Assembly: GCF_000383475.1 (NCBI RefSeq) | Contig: NZ_KB911460.1 | Span: 1 to 64,000, forward strand | Reading direction: 5' to 3' | Length of the DNA stretch: 64,000 nucleotides | Source: Microbacterium sp. 11MF | Lineage (GTDB): Bacteria; Actinomycetota; Actinomycetes; Actinomycetales; Microbacteriaceae | Shown: one piece after another, positions 45,033 to 53,957 of the stretch | How positions within the stretch are numbered: position 1 is the stretch's first letter | Layout of the letters: every line of letters starts with the position of its first letter | The notes under the pieces: model-generated | What the model was told of the DNA's origin: nothing | What the model saw: only the letters and a program-made list of their open reading frames with translations | Database searches by the model: none | Position numbers and translations under genes: made by a program

Positions 45033-45686
45033 TCACTGAATCGTCTTGATGTAGGCGAGCACGTCGTCCACGCGCTCGGGGCAGAACGTGACCGGCCCCA
45101 TCCCGACCATCCCGGACGCGCTCTCGCTGTCGAGGAATGTGCCGGCCGTGACGATGAAGTTGTCGATCGCATCCTTCATCGGCAGGGTCTCGAGGTCTGC
45201 GCACAACTCCCGCGAGATCGCGAGGGCCTTGGTGATGTCGACGTCGGGGAACTCCTTGGCCGTGTACTGCTTGAAGGCCTCGACGAGCTTGGGCTCGTCT
45301 CCCGGACAATACGTCTCGACGGCGGGCGTCACGATGATGTCGACCGCGTCCTCGCCGTACTGCTTCCGGATCTTGTCGTTGAAGACCCCGTACCCCAAGA
45401 TGTAGCCCTTGTCGTCGTCGTACAGGTCCTCGCAGAGCTGGTGCACCATCGGGATGAGCGTCTCCATGTCGGCCTCGGGCAGCTTCGCCGTCACCTCGGC
45501 CGTGAAGGCGGCGTCTTCTGCCGACACCGTCGGTGTGGGAGTGGACGACGGCGATGCCGACGGTGACGCCGTCGTGCCGGCGGCCGGACCCGTCGCCGTC
45601 GGAGCCCCGGAACAACCGACCAGGGTGAGCGCGGTCACGATCACGGCGAGGGCGGGCAACAGGCTGCGCGAGACGGCGGAAGTCAT
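45033..45686 (-). CDS. Lipoprotein of unknown function
   Basis: 217 residues from ATG 45686. Signal peptide with lipobox LVGC, Ser/Thr/Pro-rich linker, then a soluble domain with four Cys (HQLCEDLYDD, ETYCPGD, RELCADLE, VTFCPERVDD) likely forming disulfides outside the cell. Resembles DUF732-like small exported helical proteins in pattern only. Converges with the NUDIX gene. Confidence 0.82.
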   Translation of the reverse strand: MTSAVSRSLLPALAVIVTALTLVGCSGAPTATGPAAGTTASPSASPSSTPTPTVSAEDAAFTAEVTAKLPEADMETLIPMVHQLCEDLYDDDKGYILGYGVFNDKIRKQYGEDAVDIIVTPAVETYCPGDEPKLVEAFKQYTAKEFPDVDITKALAISRELCADLETLPMKDAIDNFIVTAGTFLDSESASGMVGMGPVTFCPERVDDVLAYIKTIQ

Positions 45687-45759
45687 GACTTCATGCTGGT
45701 GCACGCCCCCGCTGACGACAAAGGCTGGCGCCGGGCACCCCGCGCCCCCTAAAGAGGGG

Positions 45760-46257
45760 TCAGACCCGTCGCTCGCTCATCGGCTGCGAGATGTCGTCGA
45801 CGACGGCGTCATAAGAGCGGATGAGGTCATCCGCGTCGACGAAGAGACTGAACCCGTGCGCCCCGGCGCCCATCGCGATCCGTTTGCCGACGATGCTCGC
45901 ATCGGCGTAGACCGGCCAGGCGGTCGTGCTGCCGACCGGCGTGATGGTCCCGCGCTCGAATCCCGTCGCGGCAAGCGCCAGCTCGGGTTCGGGGAGTCTC
46001 AGCTTGTTCACCCCGACGACGGCGCGCAGCTTCGGCCAGGAGATCGCGCGGTCCCCCGGGATGAGGGCGAACAGGTACGTGTCGTCGCTGCGTTTCACAA
46101 CGAGGGTCTTGACGATGTCGGATGCCGCGAGTCCGAGAAGCTCCGCGGCCTCGTCGAGGCTCCCCGCCGCCGGACGAGCCACGAACTCCACCGACAAAGA
46201 CCGGGAGCGCGCCGCTTCAGCGACGCGCTCCGACGGTACGGGCGTGGATTCAGGCAT
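45760..46257 (-). CDS. YbaK/EbsC-family aminoacyl-tRNA deacylase-like protein
   Basis: 165 residues. Typical motifs: DEAAELLGLAASDIVKTLVV with the catalytic-type Lys, YLFALIPGDRAISWPKLRAV, FERGTITPVGS and GAGAHGFSLFVDADDLI. YbaK proteins hydrolyse mis-charged tRNAs such as Cys-tRNA-Pro. ATG 46257 overlaps the 3' end of the upstream gene by 8 bp, so the two are probably co-transcribed. Confidence 0.92.
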   Translation of the reverse strand: MPESTPVPSERVAEAARSRSLSVEFVARPAAGSLDEAAELLGLAASDIVKTLVVKRSDDTYLFALIPGDRAISWPKLRAVVGVNKLRLPEPELALAATGFERGTITPVGSTTAWPVYADASIVGKRIAMGAGAHGFSLFVDADDLIRSYDAVVDDISQPMSERRV

Positions 46258-46816
46258 CCGGTGCGCGCAGCGGGTCGTCCGCCACCCACAGCTCGTCGTC
46301 AGCACGAAGCGTCTGCCACGCGGCGTAGAGGACACCGGCCGTGGCGGCGACACCGAAGATGATGGCGAGGACGCCACCGGCGCCGAGGCCCTTCTTCTCC
46401 GGGACCGACAGCTTCTTGGTGGCCTTCTTGCCGGCCTTGGCAGCGTTCTTGCGGAACGAGTCGGCGTCGAACCCTCCCAGGCCCTTGCCCTTGGAGAGGC
46501 GGTGGCGCTGGTCGTTGGCGACATCCCACACCGACATCGCGGTGCCGACGACCGCGCCGGCGGCGGGAACGATCGCGCCGTTCAGCACCTTGCGGCCGGT
46601 CTCGACGCCACGGTCGACGTACGGTGCGGCGTAGCGCTCGTAGGAGTCCTTGGCGGCAGGCACGACGTGGTCGTGGTTGTACTTGCCGAGCTGGCGACCC
46701 GCCTCGCGGGCGACGTCACCGGCCTGACCGACGAGCACCTGCTGTGACTCCCACAGGTTCGCAGCCTGCTTCTGCAGCTTGCGGAGTTCCTTCTTGGTCT
46801 TGCGGTTGAGGCTCAC
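46250..46816 (-). CDS. Hypothetical basic protein with one membrane helix
   Basis: 188 residues, GTG start with GGGAGGG 5 nt upstream. Lys-rich N-terminus (SLNRKTKKELRKLQKQAANL), amphipathic helices, a Lys/Ala-rich segment (RKNAAKAGKKATKKLSVPEK) and a membrane helix near residues 145-167, then a short acidic tail. It looks like a membrane-tethered nucleic-acid-binding or scaffolding protein; the family is not recognised. Confidence 0.78.
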   Translation of the reverse strand: MSLNRKTKKELRKLQKQAANLWESQQVLVGQAGDVAREAGRQLGKYNHDHVVPAAKDSYERYAAPYVDRGVETGRKVLNGAIVPAAGAVVGTAMSVWDVANDQRHRLSKGKGLGGFDADSFRKNAAKAGKKATKKLSVPEKKGLGAGGVLAIIFGVAATAGVLYAAWQTLRADDELWVADDPLRAPDA

Positions 46817-46916
46817 GGGGCCCTCCCTTTTCGGGGTTCATCCGGGGACGTAGTGGGTCCATACTGCCAGACGCATTCAGGCGGCGCGGGGGGTTGCAAG
46901 TGAGAGGATGATGAGT

Positions 46917-47474
46917 ATGCCGATTCACTCCGCTGTCGCAACACTGCACACCAACCACGGCGACATCGTCGTCAACCTGTTCGGCGATCAGGCGCCGCGC
47001 ACCGTCAAGAACTTCATCGGTCTGGCCGACGGATCCCAGGCCTGGACGCACCCCGCCACGGGTAAGCCCGGCGAGGGCCCCCTGTACACCGATGTGATCT
47101 TCCACCGCATCATCCCCGGTTTCATGATCCAGGGCGGCGACCCGCTCGGTCAGGGCGTCGGCGGACCCGGATACAACTTCGACGACGAGATCAGCCCCGA
47201 GCTGACCTTCGGCACGCCCTACCTCCTCGCCATGGCGAACGCGGGCCTCCGCCGCAACGCCATCACCGGCAAGGCCGAGGGCACCAACGGCTCGCAGTTC
47301 TTCATCACGACCGACCCGACTCCGTGGCTCAACGGCAAGCACACGATCTTCGGTGAGGTCGCCGACGACGCCTCGCGCGCCGTGGTCGACGCCATCGCCG
47401 CCGTTCCGACCGGAGCGCAGGACCGCCCGGTCGAGCCCGTCGTGATCTCGTCGATCGACATCACCGAGGCCTGA
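46917..47474 (+). CDS. ppiA: Peptidyl-prolyl cis-trans isomerase, cyclophilin type
   Basis: 185 residues from ATG 46917 (GAGAGG 9 nt upstream; ATGs at 46908 and 46911 are closer to that site). Cyclophilin motifs FHRIIPGFMIQGGDPLGQGV, LAMANAGL, GSQFFITTDPTPWLNGKHTI and FGEV are intact including the catalytic Arg. No signal peptide, so cytoplasmic folding catalyst. Followed by the rhomboid gene after 7 bp. Confidence 0.95.
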   Translation: MPIHSAVATLHTNHGDIVVNLFGDQAPRTVKNFIGLADGSQAWTHPATGKPGEGPLYTDVIFHRIIPGFMIQGGDPLGQGVGGPGYNFDDEISPELTFGTPYLLAMANAGLRRNAITGKAEGTNGSQFFITTDPTPWLNGKHTIFGEVADDASRAVVDAIAAVPTGAQDRPVEPVVISSIDITEA

Positions 47475-47481
47475 TCCCTTC

Positions 47482-48357
47482 GTGACCTCAGCCGACCCCC
47501 GGACCAATCCGGACAACTTCTGCTACCGGCATCCGGATCGTCAGAGCTTCGTGCTCTGCCAGCGGTGCCTGCGCACCATCTGCCCCGAGTGCCAGACGCC
47601 GCTTCCCGTCGGCGTCATCTGCCCGGAGTGCCTGGCGGAGCAGCAGAAGGGGGCGCGGTCGGCTGAGGTGAAGCGGATGCCGGGGCGGTTCGCGCGCAAG
47701 ATGCGCAGCGACCGCCCCGTCGTCACCTACGCGATCGTGATCTTCACGCTCGCGATGTACCTCGTGCAGCTCATCCCCGTCGTGGGTGGTGCGGTCACGA
47801 GCGCGCTCGCGTTCGTGCCGGCGTACGCGGTGCCCGGCACGGGTCTGCCGTTCGAGCCGTGGCGGATGCTCACGGTCGCCTTCGTCCATTCGACCCCGCT
47901 CCCCTTCCACGTCGCGCTCAACATGTTGGCGCTGTGGGCGCTCGGCCGGAGTCTCGAGCCGCTGCTCGGCAAGGCGCGCTTCGTCGCGCTCTACGCACTC
48001 AGTGCGATCGGTGGTTCTGCCCTGGTCGCACTCATCGCGCCGGGTACCGTCGTCGTCGGCGCCTCGGGTGCCGTGTGGGGGCTTCTCACCGCGATGCTGA
48101 TCATCGGTCGCAACCTCGGCGTGAACATCCTGCCGATCGCGATCCTGCTCGGGATCAACCTGGTCTTCTCGTTCGTGGGCTCCGGTGTTTCCTGGCAGTC
48201 GCACATCGGGGGCGGCCTGGTGGGCCTGCTCATCGGGTTCATCTTCTCGAGGACGCGCGCGCAGAAGCGTCAGCCGTTGCAGGCAGCACTGCTCGTCGCT
48301 GTCGGTGTGGGTCTCGTCGCGCTGACCGCAACGGTGCCGGCTCTGCTGTACCTCTGA
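47482..48357 (+). CDS. Rhomboid-family intramembrane serine protease with zinc-ribbon N-terminus
   Basis: 291 residues. The N-terminal 50 residues form a B-box-type zinc motif (CYRH, CQRC, CPEC, CPEC). Then six membrane helices with the rhomboid HVALNMLALWALG, catalytic Ser in GASGAVWGLL, and catalytic His in SHIGGGLVG. GTG start at 47482. Cleaves membrane proteins inside the bilayer; substrate unknown. Cyclophilin-rhomboid-crgA order is common in actinobacteria. Confidence 0.94.
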   Translation: MTSADPRTNPDNFCYRHPDRQSFVLCQRCLRTICPECQTPLPVGVICPECLAEQQKGARSAEVKRMPGRFARKMRSDRPVVTYAIVIFTLAMYLVQLIPVVGGAVTSALAFVPAYAVPGTGLPFEPWRMLTVAFVHSTPLPFHVALNMLALWALGRSLEPLLGKARFVALYALSAIGGSALVALIAPGTVVVGASGAVWGLLTAMLIIGRNLGVNILPIAILLGINLVFSFVGSGVSWQSHIGGGLVGLLIGFIFSRTRAQKRQPLQAALLVAVGVGLVALTATVPALLYL

Positions 48358-48358
48358 G

Positions 48359-48367
48359 TTATCCACA
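48359..48367 (+). promoter_or_regulatory. Isolated perfect DnaA box TTATCCACA
   Basis: One base after the rhomboid stop codon and about 13 kb from oriC. Directly followed by a 25-bp inverted repeat. Confidence 0.6.
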
Positions 48368-48368
48368 G

Positions 48369-48393
48369 ATTCATCCCCAGGCTGGGGATGAAT
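48369..48393. terminator. Inverted repeat between rhomboid and crgA
   Basis: ATTCATCCCCAG (48369-48380) and CTGGGGATGAAT (48382-48393) are perfect arms around one base. Probably a bidirectional terminator; a second palindrome ACACCGGTGT follows at about 48396-48405. Confidence 0.6.
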
Positions 48394-48430
48394 CACACCG
48401 GTGTAATTCCTGTCGGTGGGATGCCGCGGC

Positions 48431-48667
48431 TCAGCGCCAGCGCGTCGTCATCAAGAAGCCGACGAAGGCGATGCCGAAACCGATCGCGAGGTTCCACGGA
48501 CCGATGTCGGGGATCGGGAAGGCCTGGCCGCTCAGGTAGAAGACGATGATCCAGACGAGGCCGATGAGCATCAGCCCGATCATGATCGGCTTGAACCAGA
48601 CCGGGTTGGGGGCGGCGTCGCCCTCGGGCTGGACCAGTCGGTCCTCGTCCTTGTCTCCACGTGCCAT
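48431..48667 (-). CDS. crgA: Cell division protein CrgA
   Basis: 78 residues, two membrane helices (about 29-48 and 54-72) joined by a short loop with PDIGPWNLAIGFG. CrgA recruits and stabilises FtsZ-associated and PBP partners in actinobacteria. N-terminal charged segment MARGDKDEDR. Found beside the pknAB/pbpA cluster as in Streptomyces and mycobacteria. Confidence 0.95.
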   Translation of the reverse strand: MARGDKDEDRLVQPEGDAAPNPVWFKPIMIGLMLIGLVWIIVFYLSGQAFPIPDIGPWNLAIGFGIAFVGFLMTTRWR

Positions 48668-48710
48668 GGCGAGAAGTCTACCTGCCAGCCCTGTTTCAGC
48701 CTGCGCTGGC

Positions 48711-48716
48711 TAAACT
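48711..48716 (+). promoter_or_regulatory. -10 box TAAACT for sortase gene, leaderless
   Basis: 6 nt before GTG 48723; no ribosome-binding site. Confidence 0.5.
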
Positions 48717-48722
48717 CCGATC

Positions 48723-49508
48723 GTGACCGCCTCCTCGCCCACGGAGCACCAGACCCGACGCACTCGTCGGAACCGTCCTCGTCCACGTGCCACCGTCCTG
48801 AGCGTCGTCGGTGAGATCCTGCTGACGCTCGGTGTCGTGACCCTCCTCTACGTCACGTGGCACACCTGGATCGGTGACGCGATCGTGCAGGGCGAACAGC
48901 ATGCGGCCGCGCAGGCGCTGGCTGATCAGTGGGCCGCCGAGGGTGACCCGACCCCCGACGCCTCGGCCCCCTCGACGCCGGCGCCGGACGACCCGGCGGC
49001 GATCCCGATCCTGGGAGATCAGAAGCACGCCGAGGTGTTCGGCATCATGAAGGTGCCGCGCTTCGGCAAGGACTGGCAGTTCAAGATCGCCTCCGGCATC
49101 TCGCGCCCCGACATCCTCGACCGCGGTGAGATCGGGCATTACCCCGACACCGCCATGCCCGGGGCGGAGGGCAACACGGTCTACGCCGCGCACCGCTGGA
49201 CCTCGGGTGCGCCGTTCGATCCGATCGACCGGCTCGTCATCGGCGACGCCATCGTCATCCAGACCAAGGCCGGCTGGTACACGTACCGCTTCCGGTCCCT
49301 CGAATACGTGCAGGACACCCAGATCCAGGTGCTCCTGCCTGTCCCCAACAAAGAAGGCGTCGCCGCGAACGGTCGTTACCTGACGCTCACGAGCTGCGCG
49401 CCGAAGCTGAACTCCCTGGAGCGCATCATCGCCTACGCCGTCTTCGACGAGTTCACTCCCGCGGCCGCCGGTCCGCCCGCCGCGCTGACCGCCGGGGTAG
49501 GTGCCTGA
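48723..49508 (+). CDS. srtE: Class E sortase
   Basis: 261 residues. A basic N-terminus, membrane anchor (about 27-48), Pro/Ala-rich spacer, then the sortase domain: GIMKVPRFGKDWQFKIASGI, His in TVYAAHRWTSGAPF, catalytic Cys in LTLTSCAPKLN, and downstream Arg. Class E enzymes in actinobacteria attach LAXTG proteins to peptidoglycan; the LAQTGG protein at 1-798 is a candidate substrate. The stop overlaps the next ATG. Confidence 0.93.
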   Translation: MTASSPTEHQTRRTRRNRPRPRATVLSVVGEILLTLGVVTLLYVTWHTWIGDAIVQGEQHAAAQALADQWAAEGDPTPDASAPSTPAPDDPAAIPILGDQKHAEVFGIMKVPRFGKDWQFKIASGISRPDILDRGEIGHYPDTAMPGAEGNTVYAAHRWTSGAPFDPIDRLVIGDAIVIQTKAGWYTYRFRSLEYVQDTQIQVLLPVPNKEGVAANGRYLTLTSCAPKLNSLERIIAYAVFDEFTPAAAGPPAALTAGVGA

Positions 49509-49675
49509 TGTACGCGGCATTGTGGCGCGTGCTCCCGGGTCCGTGGTGGGTACGGGTGCTGATCCTGCTGGTCCTCGCGGCCATCATCTTGTATCTGCTC
49601 TACTTCTACGTCTTCCCCTGGGTGTTCCAGACGGTGTGGCCCAGCGAGGAGTCCACCGTCGGCGGCGGCGGGTGA
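49508..49675 (+). CDS. Small membrane protein between sortase and trpG
   Basis: 55 residues: MYAALWRVLPGPWWVRVLIL start, one strong membrane helix (about 15-40), then TVWPSEESTVGGGG. It overlaps the sortase stop (TGATG) and its own stop overlaps the GTG of the next gene. Tight coupling both sides says it is real. Function not known; it may assist the sortase or the division machinery. Confidence 0.85.
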   Translation: MYAALWRVLPGPWWVRVLILLVLAAIILYLLYFYVFPWVFQTVWPSEESTVGGGG

Positions 49676-50310
49676 GCGGCGGCATCCGGGTACTGGTCGT
49701 CGACAACCACGACAGTTTCGTCCACACCCTGATCGGCTACCTCCTAGAGCTCGGTGCCGAGGTCGACATGGTCGAGTCGGATGCCGCCGATGCCGTCGAC
49801 TGCGTCGGTGCAGCCGACGCTGTGCTCATCTCTCCCGGTCCCGGTACCCCCGAGGGTGCGGGAGCGTCGATCGCCATCGTGGAGCGGTGCGCGAGCACGG
49901 CCACCCCGCTCCTCGGGGTGTGCCTGGGACATCAGGCGATCGCGGTCGCCTTCGGAGGGGTCGTCTCGCATGCGGCCGATCTGATGCACGGGCGGACGTC
50001 GCTCGTGCACCACGACGGTTCCGGTGTCTTCTCGGGTCTGCCGCGGCCGTTCACCGCCACTCGGTACCACTCGCTCGCCGTGGCGCGCGCGTCGCTGCCC
50101 GTCGACCTGCGGGTCACGGCGTGGACCGACTCCGGCACCGTCATGGGCCTGGCCCATCGGTCGCTGCCGGTCGAGGGGGTGCAGTTCCACCCCGAGAGCG
50201 TCCTCACCGAAGGCGGTTACCAGCTGCTCGGTACCTGGCTGGAGGGCGTCGGACTGCCGGATGCCGCGCGTCGGGGTGCGAGCTTGAGCCCGCATCGGGC
50301 GGTCGGCTGA
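49672..50310 (+). CDS. pabA: Class I glutamine amidotransferase, TrpG/PabA type
   Basis: 212 residues from GTG 49672. Supplies ammonia for anthranilate or 4-amino-4-deoxychorismate. Motifs: VVDNHDSFVHTLIGYL, SPGPGTPEGAG, nucleophile Cys in LGVCLGHQAIA, and catalytic His/Glu in VQFHPESVLTEGG. Next to pknB as in mycobacteria, where the gene is named trpG but serves folate. Which product is made cannot be read here. Confidence 0.9.
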   Translation: MSGGIRVLVVDNHDSFVHTLIGYLLELGAEVDMVESDAADAVDCVGAADAVLISPGPGTPEGAGASIAIVERCASTATPLLGVCLGHQAIAVAFGGVVSHAADLMHGRTSLVHHDGSGVFSGLPRPFTATRYHSLAVARASLPVDLRVTAWTDSGTVMGLAHRSLPVEGVQFHPESVLTEGGYQLLGTWLEGVGLPDAARRGASLSPHRAVG

Positions 50311-50320
50311 GCCTGAGGGG

Positions 50321-52036
50321 TCAGCCGCTGCAGGTCGTGAGCGTGATCTCGGACCCGACCGGCACCTCGCCGATCGCGGACTGCACCTTCACCATCCGCG
50401 GATCGGTCGCGGGGCACGACGGATCCTCCTGCACGACCGGATCGAGGTTGTACTGGTCGGACTCGAGGATCTCGACGGCCTTGTCGACCGTGTAGTTGAG
50501 CGCGAAGTCCTCGACGGTGACCGTGCCGGTGGCGACGACCAGGTCGACCGCGCTCCCCTTTGGGATCTCCTGCCCGTCGGTCACCGCAGCGCCGTTCACC
50601 GACCCGCTGATCACGACGTCGGCCGCCAGCCGCGGATCGTTGCGCCGGGTGATCGAGCCGAGCTTCAGGCCGGCCTGCTCGAGCGAGGAGGTGACCTCCG
50701 AGACGGTGAGATTCGCGAGCGCGGGGACGGCTGCCTTCTCGACGCCCTGCGACACGTAGACCGTCACCTGCTCGCCGGGTGCGACCGTGGTCCCTGCAAC
50801 GGGATCGGTGCGGACGACGGCGCCTTCGGGCACGTCGGCGCTCGTCTCGTCGATCTGCTGCGGAACGAGTTTGGCCTTGTCGATCACCTGTTCCGCTCGG
50901 TCCCAGGTCATGGTGACGACGTCGGGCACCGTCAGGGCGTTGGGTGTCACCGTGCCCTCGTCAGGTCGGAGCGTGTTCACCCAGATGAAGACGGAGACCA
51001 GCAGCACCGCGAGCATCGCGATGCCCGCCCACACCCACGCGACGGGCGGTCCCGACTGGGTGCGGCGCATCGTGTCGTCGCTGGTGAGCTGACGCAGCGA
51101 CCGCGCCGTCTCGGCGGCCTGCTTCGGATCGGGGCCGTAGAGCTCGTTGCTGAGCGATTCGACGCGGCGCTTGCTCGGAGCCTTGCGTCCGGTCGCGGCC
51201 GCAAGGGCGTCGCGGAAGGCGACGGCCGTCTGCGGACGCTGGAACGGATCCTTCGCGAGCGCGCGGAGCACCAGGGCGTCGAGCGAGCGCGGGACGGTGT
51301 CGACCAGCTCGGACGGCGGAACGGGAGCCTCGGAGACGTGCTGGTACGCGACGGCGATCGGGTTCTCGCCGCGGAACGGCGGCTGCCCGGTGAGCAGCTC
51401 GTACAGGACGATCCCCGCCGAGTAGATGTCTGCACGGGCGTCGACCGGGTCGCCCTTGGCCATCTCGGGCGAGAAGTACGACGCGGTCCCGATGATCGCC
51501 GTGGTCTCGGCGACCGTCGACGACGAGTCCGACACCGCGCGCGCGATGCCGAAGTCCATGACCTTCACCTGACCGGCATCCGTCACCATGACGTTGCCGG
51601 GTTTGATGTCGCGGTGGACGACGCCGGCGCGATGCGAGTACTCGAGCGCCTCGAGGATGCCGTCGGTGTACCGCAGCGCGTCCTCGAGCGGAACCGGGCC
51701 GTCGCTGATGATGTCCTTCAGCAGGTGCCCGGTGACGAGCTCCATGACGATGTACGGCTCGGGATGCGGCTGGCCCGCGGCATCCGTCCTCGTCTCCTCG
51801 CCGGCGTCGTAGACACGGACGATCGCGGGATGCGACATGCGCGACGCCGACTGCGCCTCGAGCCGGAACCGCGTGCGGAAGGCGCTGTCTGCGGCCAGGT
51901 CGGCCTCGAGGATCTTGATGGCGACCGGACGACCGAGGGTCAGGTCCTGTCCGCGGTACACGGAAGCCATGCCACCCCGGCCGATGAGGTCATCGACTCG
52001 GTAGCGGCCCGACAGCACGCGTGACTTAACGGACAC
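50321..52036 (-). CDS. pknB: Ser/Thr protein kinase PknB with PASTA domains
   Basis: 571 residues from GTG 52036 (GGGGAG upstream). Kinase domain 1-280: IGRGGMASVYRGQD, VAIKILE, HRDIKPGNVMV, DFG, and SPEMAKGDPVDARADIYSAG. A membrane helix at about 345-365 leads to three extracellular PASTA repeats (VPDVVTMTWDRAEQVIDKAK, etc.). The last repeat has a Cys pair. PASTA domains sense peptidoglycan fragments; the kinase controls wall growth and division. Last gene of the operon. Confidence 0.96.
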   Translation of the reverse strand: MSVKSRVLSGRYRVDDLIGRGGMASVYRGQDLTLGRPVAIKILEADLAADSAFRTRFRLEAQSASRMSHPAIVRVYDAGEETRTDAAGQPHPEPYIVMELVTGHLLKDIISDGPVPLEDALRYTDGILEALEYSHRAGVVHRDIKPGNVMVTDAGQVKVMDFGIARAVSDSSSTVAETTAIIGTASYFSPEMAKGDPVDARADIYSAGIVLYELLTGQPPFRGENPIAVAYQHVSEAPVPPSELVDTVPRSLDALVLRALAKDPFQRPQTAVAFRDALAAATGRKAPSKRRVESLSNELYGPDPKQAAETARSLRQLTSDDTMRRTQSGPPVAWVWAGIAMLAVLLVSVFIWVNTLRPDEGTVTPNALTVPDVVTMTWDRAEQVIDKAKLVPQQIDETSADVPEGAVVRTDPVAGTTVAPGEQVTVYVSQGVEKAAVPALANLTVSEVTSSLEQAGLKLGSITRRNDPRLAADVVISGSVNGAAVTDGQEIPKGSAVDLVVATGTVTVEDFALNYTVDKAVEILESDQYNLDPVVQEDPSCPATDPRMVKVQSAIGEVPVGSEITLTTCSG

Positions 52037-52106
52037 TTCACTCCCCGGAATGGAACCCGGACAGCCTATCCGACCGTGTTCGAAAGCCTGCTGAATGCGG
52101 TCGTGA

Positions 52107-53957
52107 TCAGCCGTCGCTGCCGTTGCCGCCGCCGTCGCCACCGTCAGCGGGAGGGGTCTCCTCCTGAGCGGGGACGATGGATGCCGCAGCCTCCGACGAC
52201 TCTCCCGAGACCCGCTCGGTGCCCTCGCCGTTGCAGGTGACGTTGTACGTGACCGAAAGGGCCTGACTGTTCGTGCCGACGACGACCTCCTGCGGACGGT
52301 CGCCGATCTCGAAGCTCGCGGTCGACTCGCCGTTCTTCTGGAAGACGCCGCCCGAGAGGGTCATCGTGTAGCTCGTGGCCTGCGGTGCACCGGCGGGGCA
52401 GGTGTAGCTGTCCCACATGATCCGCACGGTCGACCCGGCCGTGACGGTGCCGTCGTCGTTGCCGCCCTGGATGCTCGGCGCGGCGGGCGTCTGCATCTGG
52501 GTCGTCTTGTCGTAGTAGAGCAGGGTGATCTCACGGTCGAACTGCACGTTCCCCGTGGGGTCGATGCTGTAGACCTTGCCGACCTGGTCGTCGGTGTTCG
52601 CCTGGTCGCCGCGTTCGCAGACGACGTTGGCGAAGCCGTTGTCGTTGAGGATCTGCCTTGCGTCCTCGCACGACTTGCCCTCGATGTCGAAGGACTCGGG
52701 ATCTGCCGAGGTCGGCGCCGCGGGCGTCGACGGCGGCGCCGAGGACGGCGGCGGGCTGGACACCGCGGCCGGGCTGCTGGGCGGCGGCGTGGTCGGGCCC
52801 GTCTCGCCGGTCGGCTGGAAGAGGGTGACGAGGGCACCGATCAGCACGACGGACAGCAGGACGATGAGGGCCACGAGGGGCCAGGTCCACGGGCTGCGCT
52901 TCTTCTTGGCGGGCTGCTGGCGAGCGGGCTGCTCGGTAGCGAGGGCGGCTGTCCCGGTCCCGACGCCGGCCGCTGCGCCGACGCCGGCGGCCGCGCCGGC
53001 GGCTGCTCCGGCCGCGCCCGCAGAGGGGAGCAGGCGGGTCGTCGCGTCGGTGCCGTTGTTGGACGTCAGGAGCTGCGTGAAGGCATCCGGTGACACGGCG
53101 CCGGCGATCGCCGGAACGATTGCGGCCGCGCCGGCGACATCGCCGCGGCGGAGTGCACCTGCAGCGCGGGCGACGGCCGAGGTCGACGCCGGACGCTCGT
53201 CGGGCTTCTTCGCGATCATGCTCATCACGAAGCGCTGCACGGGCTCCGAGATCGTGTCGGGAAGCGGCGGCGGGGTGTCGTTGATCTGCGCCATCGCGAT
53301 CGCGACCTGCGATTCGCCCGTGAATGGGCGTCGGCCGGCCAGCAGCTCGTACGCGACGATGCCGAGCGAGTAGATGTCGGTCGAGGGGGATGCCGCGTGA
53401 CCCGACGCCTGCTCGGGCGAGAGGTACTGGACCGTGCCCATGACCTGACCGGTCGCGGTGAGGGGCACCTGATCGGCGATGCGCGCGATGCCGAAGTCGG
53501 TGATCTTCACGCGACCGTCGGGAGTGATGAGCAGGTTGCCGGGCTTGATGTCGCGGTGGACGAGGCCTGCGGCGTGGGCGGCCTGGAGCGCCGAGGCGGT
53601 CTGCGCGACGATGTCGAGCGTCTTGTCGGTCGACAGCGCGCCCTCGCGCTCGAGGATCGTCGACAGGGCTTCGCCGGGGACGAGTTCCATCACGAGGAAC
53701 GCGGAGCCGTTCTCCTCGCCGTAATCGAACACGCTGGCGATGCCCTCGTGGTTGACGAGCGCGGCGTGGCGGGCCTCGGCGCGGAAACGCTCGAGGAACC
53801 CGGGGTCGCCCATGTACTCGTCTTTGAGGATCTTGATGGCGACGGTACGCCCGATGACGTGGTCGGTGGCCTCCCAGACCTCGCCCATGCCGCCGATCGC
53901 GATCCGCGAAGCCAGTTCGTACCGTCCGCCGAAGCTCACACCCTGCGTCGGTCTCAT
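52107..53957 (-). CDS. pknA: Ser/Thr protein kinase, PknA-type
   Basis: 616 residues. Kinase domain with IAIGGMGEVWEATD, VAIKILKDE, HRDIKPGNLLI, DFGIARIAD and YLSPEQASGHAASPSTDIYS. A membrane helix lies near residue 365, then a Pro/Ser-rich extracellular linker, one PASTA-like segment with a Cys pair (KSCEDARQILNDNGFANVVC) and a beta-rich domain with another Cys pair. Classical mycobacterial PknA lacks such an ectodomain. ATG overlaps the pbpA stop. Confidence 0.94.
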   Translation of the reverse strand: MRPTQGVSFGGRYELASRIAIGGMGEVWEATDHVIGRTVAIKILKDEYMGDPGFLERFRAEARHAALVNHEGIASVFDYGEENGSAFLVMELVPGEALSTILEREGALSTDKTLDIVAQTASALQAAHAAGLVHRDIKPGNLLITPDGRVKITDFGIARIADQVPLTATGQVMGTVQYLSPEQASGHAASPSTDIYSLGIVAYELLAGRRPFTGESQVAIAMAQINDTPPPLPDTISEPVQRFVMSMIAKKPDERPASTSAVARAAGALRRGDVAGAAAIVPAIAGAVSPDAFTQLLTSNNGTDATTRLLPSAGAAGAAAGAAAGVGAAAGVGTGTAALATEQPARQQPAKKKRSPWTWPLVALIVLLSVVLIGALVTLFQPTGETGPTTPPPSSPAAVSSPPPSSAPPSTPAAPTSADPESFDIEGKSCEDARQILNDNGFANVVCERGDQANTDDQVGKVYSIDPTGNVQFDREITLLYYDKTTQMQTPAAPSIQGGNDDGTVTAGSTVRIMWDSYTCPAGAPQATSYTMTLSGGVFQKNGESTASFEIGDRPQEVVVGTNSQALSVTYNVTCNGEGTERVSGESSEAAASIVPAQEETPPADGGDGGGNGSDG

